This document shows, piece by piece, positions 1-6,318 of a stretch of DNA of 6,318 nucleotides; position 1 is the first letter of the stretch; each line of letters opens with the position of its first letter. Location of the stretch: NCBI GenBank assembly GCA_017412445.1, contig JAFPYA010000370.1, positions 1-6,318 on the forward strand, written 5' to 3'. The stretch is from Clostridia bacterium (GTDB lineage: Bacteria; Bacillota; Clostridia; Christensenellales; Aristaeellaceae). The position numbers were made by a program, and so were the translations under genes. The notes below the pieces were generated by a model. It worked only from the letters and a program-made list of their open reading frames with translations, was not told where the DNA came from and searched no databases.

Positions 1-1
1 G

Positions 2-394
2 CTTATCAACGAGAGCAAGTACGACGTGATCATTCTGAACTTCGCCAACTGCGACATGGTTGGCCACACCGGCATCATCCCCGCCACCAAGAAGGCGGTC
101 AAGACCGTGGACGAGTGCGTGGGCAGGGTGGCCGAGGCCATAGTAAGGCAGGGTGGCAAGCTCATTATCACCGCCGACCACGGCAACGCCGACATGATGA
201 TAGACCCTGTCAGCGGCGAGCCCTTCACCGCGCACACCACCAACCCCGTGCCCGTGATAGTGGTCGACCCCGAGAACCCCAAAAAGCAGCTGCGCAGCGG
301 CGGCCGCCTGTGCGACCTGTGTCCCACGCTGCTCGATCTGATGGGCATGGACAAGCCCGCTCAGATGACCGGCGAAAGCCTTATAGTCCACTAA
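2..394 (+). CDS. gpmI: 2,3-bisphosphoglycerate-independent phosphoglycerate mutase, C-terminal fragment (5' end outside window)
   Basis: Cofactor-independent phosphoglycerate mutase interconverts 3- and 2-phosphoglycerate in cytoplasmic glycolysis using two Mn(II) ions. The frame is open from base 2, so the gene enters from the left and only about 130 of the family's usual ~510 residues are visible. Metal-binding motifs of the alkaline-phosphatase-like domain are present: NFANCDMVGHTG (Asp at 53-55, His at 65-67), TADHGNAD (Asp-His at 176-181) and TAHTTNP (His at 233-235). By family knowledge these match the Asp403/His407, Asp444/His445 and His462 ligands of the Geobacillus enzyme. The C-terminus GESLIVH and the TAA stop are typical, so the 3' end is intact. 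The internal GTG at 26 is not the real start, because conserved sequence continues upstream of it. In Bacillota gpmI often closes a gapA-pgk-tpiA-gpmI operon; the terminator just downstream agrees with that, but the upstream genes are not visible. Confidence 0.97.
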   Translation, partial: LINESKYDVIILNFANCDMVGHTGIIPATKKAVKTVDECVGRVAEAIVRQGGKLIITADHGNADMMIDPVSGEPFTAHTTNPVPVIVVDPENPKKQLRSGGRLCDLCPTLLDLMGMDKPAQMTGESLIVH

Positions 395-408
395 ATAATA
401 TGTATCGG

Positions 409-438
409 GCGCCGTCCGGTTTTGCGGGCGGCGCTTTT
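409..438 (+). terminator. Intrinsic terminator of gpmI
   Basis: A 10-bp GC-rich stem pairs GCGCCGTCCG (409-418) with CGGGCGGCGC (425-434), with one G-T wobble and a GTTTTG loop, followed by TTTT and an A/T-rich stretch. It starts 14 nt after the gpmI stop codon and should end the glycolytic transcript. The U-tract is short (four T, then AAAATTT), so some read-through into the next gene is possible. Confidence 0.85.
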
Positions 439-491
439 AAAATTTAAGCGCCCTTATACACAGCTGCTCAGGCAATCGACTATAGGCTCAC

Positions 492-498
492 GGAGGAG
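492..498 (+). promoter_or_regulatory. Ribosome binding site of the MMPL transporter gene
   Basis: GGAGGAG lies 5 nt before the ATG at 504. It is a near-perfect anti-Shine-Dalgarno match and fixes the start codon over in-frame alternatives further in. Confidence 0.85.
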
Positions 499-503
499 AT
501 CCA

Positions 504-2690
504 ATGAAGCGCAGGCTCGCCGAAAAAATCGTAAAATACCGAATTCCCATACTTGTTTTCATGCTTTTGCTTGCGGTCGCTTCCGCGCTGTGCATAAATA
601 AGACCAAAATCAATTATGACCTCACGCGCTACCTTAGCGACGACACGATGACCAAGCGCGCGCTGAACGTGATGGAAAGGGAATTCGGCTCGAGCGAGCA
701 GATACGGCTCATGCTTTCGGACGCGGACGATGAAACGCTTCAGAAGTGTCTTGCCCTGCTGAACGGCCGCCCCGAGGTGCTGGCGGCGACCCACGACCCG
801 GAAAAGGATATAAGGCAGGAGGGCGAAACGCGCCTGAGCCTAATCACCCTTACACTTAACGAATGCGACTCGACGACGTTCGTAAAGGAGCTGAGGCAGC
901 TGTTTCCGGACGCAGGGCGCTATTATGTCGGCGGCTCGGCGGCGGCGGAGCTCGACGCGCAAAACAGCGTGGGGGAGGAAATGCCGCTGGTAATGCTGAT
1001 AGCCGTGGCGGTGGTGCTGGCAGTGCTGCTTCTGACCTCGCATTCGTGGCTTGAGCCCGCAGTAATACTCTTTACGCTCGGCATCTCGATAGTGATAAAT
1101 CTGGGCACTCACTTCATATTCAGCGACGTGTCCTTTATCACCTTCGCCGTGAGCGCGATACTCCAACTGGCGCTTTCTATAGACTACGCCATAATGCTGT
1201 TGCACACCTACAATAGCTTAAGGGACGAGCTCAGGGACTCTGTGCAGGCGATGACGGGCGCGCTTGAGGAGTGCTTCATGCGCATTTTTTCGAGCGCGCT
1301 GACCACAGTGGCGGGGCTTTTGTCGCTTTTGTTCATGAGCTTCACCATAGGCTTCGACATAGGACTTGCGCTCAGCAAGGGCATAATGATCAGCATGCTC
1401 TCGGTGTTTACAGTCATGCCCGCAGTGACGCTCATATTCGATAAACCGCTCAGCCGGGCGCGCCATAAGCCCCTTTCTTTCGGCGGCGACAGGCTGGCGC
1501 GGGTCATATATCGCTATAGGCGTCCCGTCTGCGCAGTGCTGCTTATCGCCGTTGCGGCGGGCGCAGTTTTGCAAAACTTTAACGTCTACACCTTTTCCGG
1601 CGGCTATGAAAAGGGAGACAGCCTTGAAATCGACAGGGTTTTCGGCAAGACCTCGCCTCTGGCGCTGCTCATTCCGGGAGGATATGAAGACTCAGACTAC
1701 GACACCCAGCGCGCCCTTGCGGACAGCCTTATGTCGATTGAAGTGGACGGGACGCGCGTAGTTTCGAGCGTCACGGCCATGGTGACCACAGGCTCGGAGG
1801 CGCTGAAATACTGCACCGCGGCGAACGTAGCCGCGCTGACGGGGCTTCCCGAATGGCAGGTGAACATATTCTTTGCCATGCAGGGCTTTAAGGACAGCGT
1901 GAGGGCCGACAGGCTTATTGAGGCTGCAGACAGCCTGAACCTGCAAAGCGATACGACAGACGTGCTCAGGGACGCTTTGAATCAGGCGAACGCCGCCTTC
2001 CACGGCGAGCACTACGACCGCATGATAGTGGAGCTCACGCTCTCTGAGGAGGACGAAAGGCTTGATGAAGCCATCGAAGGCATACTGGCCGCGCTCGAAA
2101 AATACTACGACGACGATTTCTACGTTACCGGCATGCTCATGTCCACATACGATATAGGCAACGCCTTCAGGGGCGACCTGCTCAAGGTAAACCTAATCAC
2201 CTTCCTCGCCATATTCTTTATAGTCGCCCTGTCGTTCCGTTCGGCGCGCGTGCCGCTGATACTTGTGTTTGTAATCGAGGGCTCGATTTGGATAAGCATG
2301 GGCATTTCGCGCGTGCTGGGCAGCCCGGTGTTCTTTATCTCGTATCTGATCTGCGTGTCGATACAGATGGGCGCCTGCATAGATTACGCGATACTGCTGT
2401 CAGCGCAGTATATTTCTGAGCGCGCGGCGGGTCACGACGTAAAACGTGCGCTTGAAGAGACGCTGAGCAGGGCGCTGCCCACAGTGCTGACCTCGGGCGT
2501 GATACTGGTCACGGCGGGTTACATTATAGGCAAAATGTGCTCCGTGTTCTACATTTCGGACATAGGTCTGCTTCTGTCGAGGGGTGCGCTGATATCAGTT
2601 ATACTCGTGCTTACGCTTCTGCCCGCGCTGCTTGCAATATTCGACAAACGGATAAGCGGGCGCGTTCCAAAACAGCGGCAGCAATATTGA
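504..2690 (+). CDS. MMPL/RND-superfamily membrane transporter
   Basis: This 728-residue polytopic membrane protein of the RND superfamily (MMPL / HAE3-like branch) is probably a proton-driven exporter of lipids or other hydrophobic compounds; the substrate cannot be read from sequence. It shows the duplicated RND layout. TM1 is at ~13-31, followed by an extracytoplasmic domain ~32-159, then TM2-6 at ~160-312. TM7 is at ~339-356, followed by a larger domain ~357-559, then TM8-12 at ~560-712. The motifs LSIDYAIMLLHTY (TM4, Asp227) and ACIDYAILLSAQY (TM10, Asp627) occupy equivalent places and are the expected proton-relay Asp-Tyr pairs. Each is followed by the usual amphipathic stretch and an LPTVLTSG- or ALTTVAGL-type TM segment. 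Length suits stand-alone Gram-positive MMPL proteins, which need no adaptor or outer-membrane channel, and none is encoded nearby. The ATG at 504 has a strong RBS. The TGA stop lies inside the promoter of the next gene. Family certain, cargo unknown. Confidence 0.93.
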   Translation: MKRRLAEKIVKYRIPILVFMLLLAVASALCINKTKINYDLTRYLSDDTMTKRALNVMEREFGSSEQIRLMLSDADDETLQKCLALLNGRPEVLAATHDPEKDIRQEGETRLSLITLTLNECDSTTFVKELRQLFPDAGRYYVGGSAAAELDAQNSVGEEMPLVMLIAVAVVLAVLLLTSHSWLEPAVILFTLGISIVINLGTHFIFSDVSFITFAVSAILQLALSIDYAIMLLHTYNSLRDELRDSVQAMTGALEECFMRIFSSALTTVAGLLSLLFMSFTIGFDIGLALSKGIMISMLSVFTVMPAVTLIFDKPLSRARHKPLSFGGDRLARVIYRYRRPVCAVLLIAVAAGAVLQNFNVYTFSGGYEKGDSLEIDRVFGKTSPLALLIPGGYEDSDYDTQRALADSLMSIEVDGTRVVSSVTAMVTTGSEALKYCTAANVAALTGLPEWQVNIFFAMQGFKDSVRADRLIEAADSLNLQSDTTDVLRDALNQANAAFHGEHYDRMIVELTLSEEDERLDEAIEGILAALEKYYDDDFYVTGMLMSTYDIGNAFRGDLLKVNLITFLAIFFIVALSFRSARVPLILVFVIEGSIWISMGISRVLGSPVFFISYLICVSIQMGACIDYAILLSAQYISERAAGHDVKRALEETLSRALPTVLTSGVILVTAGYIIGKMCSVFYISDIGLLLSRGALISVILVLTLLPALLAIFDKRISGRVPKQRQQY

Positions 2691-2715
2691 CAACCCGGGC
2701 AAAAGGCTTTATAAT
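2687..2715 (+). promoter_or_regulatory. Consensus SigA (sigma70-type) promoter overlapping the end of the transporter gene
   Basis: TTGACA (2687-2692) and TATAAT (2710-2715) are both perfect consensus hexamers with the optimal 17-bp spacer. The -35 box contains the transporter gene's TGA stop (2688-2690). Predicted transcription start is near 2722-2724, giving a leader of about 50 nt before the ATG at 2775. This should be a strong constitutive promoter for the secreted SH3/glycan-binding protein, independent of the upstream gene. Confidence 0.88.
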
Positions 2716-2723
2716 TTACGTTT

Positions 2724-2746
2724 AACAGGGCAAAAAGATGCCTGTT
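2724..2746 (+). other. Inverted repeat / hairpin at the predicted 5' end of the leader
   Basis: AACAGGGCA (2724-2732) pairs with TGCCTGTT (2739-2746) as an 8-bp stem with one bulged G and an AAAAGA loop. It lies right at the predicted transcription start. It is not followed by a T-tract, so it is not a terminator. As RNA it could be a 5'-end stabilising stem-loop; as DNA, AACAGG-N11-CCTGTT could be an operator just downstream of the -10 box. The sequence alone cannot separate these. Confidence 0.5.
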
Positions 2747-2762
2747 CGTAAACCTGCGATAT

Positions 2763-2767
2763 GGAGG
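2763..2767 (+). promoter_or_regulatory. Ribosome binding site of the secreted SH3/glycan-binding protein gene
   Basis: GGAGG sits 7 nt before the ATG at 2775, an ideal distance. Together with the signal peptide that begins at that Met, it fixes the start. Confidence 0.85.
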
Positions 2768-2774
2768 TCTCAAT

Positions 2775-3854
2775 ATGAAAAAAATCGTCGCCGCGCTGGT
2801 ATGCGTGATGCTGCTAACGGTATCCCTCGCTCCCGCGCTCGCCTACAGCTACTCCGATAAGTCGCTGCCCATGTACAAAATCTGGACGACCGTATCCCAG
2901 AGGAATGGCGGCGTACTGTACATGTACTCCGTGGCCGGCTCCTCCGGCACGCCCATCGCCACCTACTCCAAGGGCACCGTGCTCAAGGTGATACAGTGGT
3001 ATGTGCCGGGCAGCAACAGCTACTGCAGGGCCATAGGTCCCGACGGCACCGAGGGCTACGTGTGGAAGTCGTGCCTCATAAGGTGTTTCGACTACAACGA
3101 TTCCTCCCTCGCCCGCTACAGGGTCAACAGCACAAACAAGACGAACGGCCGTTACATCGCCTACATCTATCCTGAACCCAACGCCAACTACGACTCACTG
3201 AACGTCGCGGGCTACGAAAACGGCACCATCATCAAGGTGGCCGACTGGCAGTGCGACAGCACGTATTGCTTGTGCGTAGGGCCTGACGGCACCTGTGGCT
3301 TCATAAGAAAGTCGATGCTCGAGCATGTGTCCGGCACCGCGCCATACCACGCCTCGAGCGCGCTTGAGTATTACACTCACTTTAACCGCAACACACCTCA
3401 GGATGTACCGGGCAATTTCAGAGCCGATGCCAGCTCCTACTTTCCCGACAACACCTACAGCGTGGCCCCCGACAGAGCAATAGACAAGGATACCACCACC
3501 GCCTGGAACAGCAATAAAGCCTACTTTAACGAGTGGATAGAGATCTCCACAAAGGACGGCAGCGCCGTGATTGCGGAGGGCTTCAGAATCGCAAACGGCT
3601 ACTGGAAGAGCAGGGAAGTTTACTACAATAACAGCCGCGTACGCTCCGTGGACGTATACGCGGACGGCTTCTTCATTCAGAGCTTCACGATTCAGGACTT
3701 GAAGGACCAGTATCAGACATTCTATTTCTACGGGCCCATCAGGGGCACCTCTTTCCGCTTCGTGATAAAGGACGCGTATATCGGCAGCAAATACTACGAT
3801 TGCTGCATAACCGAGCTTGAGCTCTTTGGCAACAGGACGGACTTCGTGAACTGA
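2775..3854 (+). CDS. Secreted protein with tandem SH3-like domains and a C-terminal NADase-type glycan-binding domain
   Basis: This is a 359-residue exported protein of unknown exact role. Residues 1-23 form a classic Sec signal peptide (MKK, hydrophobic core, predicted cleavage after ALA). Two SH3-like repeats follow at ~30-103 and ~113-185. Each ends with matching sequence, GPDGTEGYVWKS and GPDGTCGFIRKS, which shows an internal duplication. Bacterial SH3 domains of this kind commonly bind peptidoglycan or cell-surface ligands. The C-terminus (~215-352) resembles the NADase-type glycan-binding (discoidin-like) domain: a DRAIDKDTTTAWNS opening, EWIEI, the IANGYWKS and YYNNSRVR motif, and a closing YIGSKYYDCCITELEL strand. 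No catalytic domain, sortase motif, C-terminal membrane anchor or lipobox is visible, so it is probably released or held non-covalently on wall glycans. The mature part has about nine cysteines, most in the SH3 region and a CC pair near the end, which may form disulfides. A strong promoter and RBS suggest high expression. Glycan binding and wall location are inferred. Confidence 0.85.
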   Translation: MKKIVAALVCVMLLTVSLAPALAYSYSDKSLPMYKIWTTVSQRNGGVLYMYSVAGSSGTPIATYSKGTVLKVIQWYVPGSNSYCRAIGPDGTEGYVWKSCLIRCFDYNDSSLARYRVNSTNKTNGRYIAYIYPEPNANYDSLNVAGYENGTIIKVADWQCDSTYCLCVGPDGTCGFIRKSMLEHVSGTAPYHASSALEYYTHFNRNTPQDVPGNFRADASSYFPDNTYSVAPDRAIDKDTTTAWNSNKAYFNEWIEISTKDGSAVIAEGFRIANGYWKSREVYYNNSRVRSVDVYADGFFIQSFTIQDLKDQYQTFYFYGPIRGTSFRFVIKDAYIGSKYYDCCITELELFGNRTDFVN

Positions 3855-3874
3855 ACCGCCTAAGCGCAACGCAT

Positions 3875-3908
3875 AAAAAATGTTCCCTCGATTGGGGGAA
3901 CATTTTTT
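3875..3908. terminator. Bidirectional intrinsic terminator between convergent genes
   Basis: TGTTCCCTC (3881-3889) pairs with GGGGGAACA (3894-3902) as a 9-bp stem with one T-G wobble and a GATT loop. It is flanked by AAAAAA (3875-3880) on the left and eight T (3903-3910) on the right, so a U-tract follows the hairpin in either direction. On the plus strand it starts about 20 nt after the stop of the secreted-protein gene; on the minus strand about 18 nt after the addA stop. It should terminate both transcripts and limit antisense read-through. Confidence 0.93.
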
Positions 3909-3925
3909 TTATTTGCCTGAGGCGG

Positions 3926-6318
3926 TCAAAGCCTTACGCTAACGTCCCTTTCCTCGACCCTGTACGCCCTGTCGGCCCTCAGGGCGAACAGCCACATTTC
4001 CTTGACAGGGGTGCCCGTCAGCCTCCTCAGCGCCTCGGCGTACCAGTTCATCTGAGCCTCGTGGCGGGGCACGAAGGTCTCGGGCGCGGTGTCGCGGTCG
4101 GTCTTGTAATCTATGAGCACCCACTTGCCGTCCTCCATGAAGGCGCAGTCCACTATGCCCTGCACCGTCGTGGGGGAATCGGGAGATATGCGCATGGTGA
4201 AGCAGGCCTCGCGCTTTACAAGCGCGCTTGCGAGCATGCGCCGCCCGAGGGGGCTTGAAAGGAAGGCCGCCACGTCGTAAAGGCGTATTATCTGCGCTTC
4301 CTCGGCGCTTACAATATCCAAATCGCGCAGACGCTGCATTTCATGGTGCAGTATTTCCTGAACGCGCCTTATGTCCCCGCTCTCGTTCTTGAACGCCTGA
4401 AGGTCGATCAGGCGCAAAAACCTGTGGGTGGCTGTGCCTATGCTCGAGGCCTCGACCTTATCCTCCTCCATGAAGGCGGGGCGCTCGGGCTCGGGGCTTA
4501 AGCGGAACGTGCGCACGCTTTCCTCGGGCAGACGCTTGTCGTCCACGGTCTCCTCGCTGTCCTCGTCGCTGAGCAGCGCCATTTCGCGGGTGAGCGTGGT
4601 CACACTGGTCTTGAGCGGAAAGCGCTTTTCGGGGGACGCGGTGTACATGAACATATCCTCCTCGGAGGAAAGCGTCTTATCGAGCTCGGAGGCGAACTCA
4701 AATGGCGCCTCCTCGCCCTGCTCGATGGCCTGAGCCGAATCGACGCTCAACCGCCACAAATCGTTTTTGAAGCACTTTCCGACCTCCGGCAGGCTCAGCT
4801 CCCTGAGCACGGCGGGCATTATCATGTCCAGCATGCTGCGGGTCTTCCATATGCGCAGCGTCCTGTCGCGCATGCTCCACAGCGCTTCGTCGCCGTCCTT
4901 GACGGAGGCCACGAGGCAGAGTCTTTTTTGCGCGCGCGTCATCGCCACGTACAGAAGCCGCGTATCCTCGGAGATATTCTGCCTGTGCGCCCGAGCGTTA
5001 AAGGCCTCCTTGCCCTGGCTGTCGCGGGTGGTGTTTTTGCGCCTTTCGACCAGTGGCAGGTAAAGCCCCAGCGCGCCTTCGCCGCTGCTTACGTTCATAC
5101 GCAGCTTGCTTTCGGTGCGTTTCTGGTGTATGCTCTTTTGCAGGTTCATAAGTATCACGCAGGGAAACTCAAGACCCTTGCTTTTGTGCATGGTCATTAT
5201 GCGCACGAAGTTGTCGTCGGGGCCGCTTGAGGGCGGATCGTCGTCCCTTGCGCCGGTCTGCTTGTCACCCCTGAGCTCACTTATAAAGTCGCTCAGGCGC
5301 ATCTGCCCGGCCGCTTGCCCGTCCAGCGCGCGGCGGTATATGCTGTCAAGGTTGAGCTGGCGCGCCTTGCCGTCCGGGTACGCGCCGCGCGAAGCGTACA
5401 GACCCGTCTCGCGCATGAGCCGCCACACAAACTCTGGCACGGTCATCTCCTCGCTGAGCGCCTTCCAGGCCTCGAGCTGCCTTAGCGCCTGCACGCATCT
5501 TTTATCCACTTCGGTGTCGTTTCTTTCGCAGCAGCGCTCAAACGCCTCGTAAAACGGCACGTTTTCGGGCTTGGCCAGCCTTATTTCGGCCAGCTCGCGG
5601 TCGTTAAAGCTAAACGGCGGGTTTATCAGCGCGCCCACAAGCGCATCGTCATTGTGCAGGTTGTCTATGGCTGTGAGCAGGCTCAAAAACGCCTTGACTT
5701 CGCTCAGACCGTAAAAGTCGCCCGCGCCCTCGTACACGGCGGGGATACCCATGTCCTTAAGGTGCTCGGCGATCTTCGGGGCGATGTTTGTGGCGGTGGA
5801 GAGCAGTATAACTATGTCGCCGTAACGCGCAACGCTGCCTTTATCGCTTTCGGCGGCGGGGGAGATGAGGGAACGAATGTATCTGCCCACTATGTGGCTT
5901 TGCGCCTCTATCTTGTCGGTGTCGTCCTCTCCCTTTTTTACAAGCACCACGTCCACGGGGCCGAAGTCCCCCTCAAGGTTGCAGCGCAGGTTGTCGTATT
6001 CAAGGTAGTCCATGTCGGTCACCTGACGGTCCATGGCCTCGGTGAACACCGCGTTTACGGCTCTTACCACGCTCATGCAGGAGCGGTAGTTGTCCATGAA
6101 GAATATGCGCCTTTGAGCGGCGTCAGGGTCGTCGGAGTAGGTGCGCCTTTCATGCTCGAACAATTCGGGCTCGGCGTGGCGAAAGCCGTATATGGACTGC
6201 TTTATGTCGCCCACCATGAACAGGCGGTGCCCCTCGCCGCTCAGGCTCTTGATGATCGCGTCCTGTATGCCGGATACGTCCTGATACTCGTCCACGTATA
6301 CGTATTTGTAGCGCGAGA
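3926..6318 (-). CDS. addA: ATP-dependent helicase/nuclease subunit A (AddA), C-terminal part (N-terminus outside window)
   Basis: AddA is the UvrD-like helicase and nuclease subunit of AddAB, the Bacillota counterpart of RecBCD. The complex resects double-strand breaks to Chi-type sites for RecA loading. About 797 residues are visible of roughly 1,200 in the family; the Walker A part lies beyond the right edge. The frame is open to the edge, and conserved SRYKYVYV precedes the internal GTG at 6295, so that is not the start. Counting from that GTG: Walker B VDEYQD (~1-6), GDIKQSIYGFR (~29-39), NYRS (~69-72), TMHKSKGLEF (~368-377), and RLLYVAMTRAQKR (~446-458). The nuclease domain follows: GTATHRFL (His ~624), GIVDCAF (Asp ~716), LIDYKTD (Asp ~729, Lys ~731) and QMNWYAEAL (Gln ~748, Tyr ~752). 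All expected catalytic residues are present, so it should be nuclease-active. Its partner addB usually lies just upstream, here outside the window. The gene ends at TGA (3926-3928) and meets the bidirectional terminator. Confidence 0.96.
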   Translation of the reverse strand, partial: SRYKYVYVDEYQDVSGIQDAIIKSLSGEGHRLFMVGDIKQSIYGFRHAEPELFEHERRTYSDDPDAAQRRIFFMDNYRSCMSVVRAVNAVFTEAMDRQVTDMDYLEYDNLRCNLEGDFGPVDVVLVKKGEDDTDKIEAQSHIVGRYIRSLISPAAESDKGSVARYGDIVILLSTATNIAPKIAEHLKDMGIPAVYEGAGDFYGLSEVKAFLSLLTAIDNLHNDDALVGALINPPFSFNDRELAEIRLAKPENVPFYEAFERCCERNDTEVDKRCVQALRQLEAWKALSEEMTVPEFVWRLMRETGLYASRGAYPDGKARQLNLDSIYRRALDGQAAGQMRLSDFISELRGDKQTGARDDDPPSSGPDDNFVRIMTMHKSKGLEFPCVILMNLQKSIHQKRTESKLRMNVSSGEGALGLYLPLVERRKNTTRDSQGKEAFNARAHRQNISEDTRLLYVAMTRAQKRLCLVASVKDGDEALWSMRDRTLRIWKTRSMLDMIMPAVLRELSLPEVGKCFKNDLWRLSVDSAQAIEQGEEAPFEFASELDKTLSSEEDMFMYTASPEKRFPLKTSVTTLTREMALLSDEDSEETVDDKRLPEESVRTFRLSPEPERPAFMEEDKVEASSIGTATHRFLRLIDLQAFKNESGDIRRVQEILHHEMQRLRDLDIVSAEEAQIIRLYDVAAFLSSPLGRRMLASALVKREACFTMRISPDSPTTVQGIVDCAFMEDGKWVLIDYKTDRDTAPETFVPRHEAQMNWYAEALRRLTGTPVKEMWLFALRADRAYRVEERDVSVRL

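Larger units (their letters stand above)
395..503 (+). other. Intergenic region gpmI to MMPL transporter; no clear promoter
   Basis: Apart from the terminator and the downstream RBS, this 109-bp gap holds only weak -10-like hexamers: TATACA at 455-460 and TATAGG at 481-486. Neither has a recognisable TTGACA-like -35 at 16-18 bp. The transporter gene may use a weak or activator-dependent promoter, an alternative sigma factor, or read-through from gpmI; the sequence does not decide between these. Confidence 0.5.

Noticed and set aside
26..28. GTG as a start codon for a short gpmI-like gene
   Set aside because: The frame is open to the left edge with GpmI-like residues (LINESKYD) before it, so the gene simply begins outside the window.
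115..447. Open frame overlapping the end of gpmI on the same strand
   Set aside because: It is rich in Arg/His/Gln, typical of a frame-shifted shadow, and runs through the terminator hairpin. The gpmI frame carries all the conserved motifs.
455..486. TATACA and TATAGG as possible -10 boxes for the transporter gene
   Set aside because: Neither has an acceptable -35 at 16-18 bp, so they are not listed as promoters.
840..1574. Several minus-strand open frames within the transporter gene
   Set aside because: Their composition is low-complexity and Arg/His/Tyr-rich, and they lie opposite well-defined membrane segments. They are shadows of the transporter gene.
3195..3869. A 224-codon open frame on the minus strand across the secreted-protein gene
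   Set aside because: It is fully antisense to a gene with a signal peptide, RBS, promoter and recognisable domains. It has no recognisable family resemblance and crosses no independent regulatory signal; GC-rich third positions readily leave such frames open.
4928..5552. Plus-strand open frames opposite addA
   Set aside because: They overlap conserved AddA helicase motifs and resemble no protein family I recognise. They are antisense shadows.
1..6318. CRISPR array, tRNA or rRNA gene, insertion sequence, phage or defence cassette
   Set aside because: No regularly spaced repeats, cloverleaf-like segment, transposase motif or terminal inverted repeat pair was seen on reading; the window is almost filled by four genes. 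AddA counters foreign linear DNA but is a housekeeping repair enzyme.

Overview
The window looks like chromosomal DNA from a Bacillota (Firmicutes) bacterium, probably an uncultured clostridial or Christensenellales-like lineage. The evidence is an AddA-type (not RecB-type) helicase-nuclease, strong GGAGG ribosome binding sites, a consensus SigA-type promoter, and a Clostridia-like GpmI C-terminus. Base composition is moderately GC-rich, yet ATA (Ile) and AGG (Arg) codons recur in all four genes, so none of them stands out as recently acquired. The finer taxonomic placement is a guess from gene content.

Layout. Bases 1-394 hold the last quarter of gpmI (cofactor-independent phosphoglycerate mutase, glycolysis), closed by a strong intrinsic terminator at 409-438. 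Bases 504-2690 encode a complete 728-residue RND/MMPL-type membrane transporter with 12 predicted membrane segments and two matching IDYA motifs. A perfect TTGACA-17-TATAAT promoter begins inside the stop codon of that gene and drives the next one (2775-3854). That gene encodes a secreted protein with a signal peptide, two tandem SH3-like domains and a C-terminal NADase-type glycan-binding (discoidin-like) domain. A T-rich hairpin at 3875-3908 ends it and, read from the other strand, also ends the convergent gene. From 3926 to the right edge the minus strand carries the C-terminal two thirds of addA, with helicase motifs from Walker B to motif VI and an intact RecB-type nuclease domain.

How the parts relate. 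Four independent functions sit side by side: central metabolism, envelope transport, a probable cell-wall or glycan-binding secreted protein, and double-strand break repair. The only suggestive pairing is the transporter with the secreted protein. They are co-directional, 84 bp apart and have no terminator between them, so read-through could co-express them, but the strong internal promoter means the secreted protein is probably made independently and abundantly.

I see no CRISPR array, RNA gene, insertion sequence or clear novel multi-gene system. The best candidates for a second look are the secreted SH3/glycan-binding protein and its compact promoter and leader.
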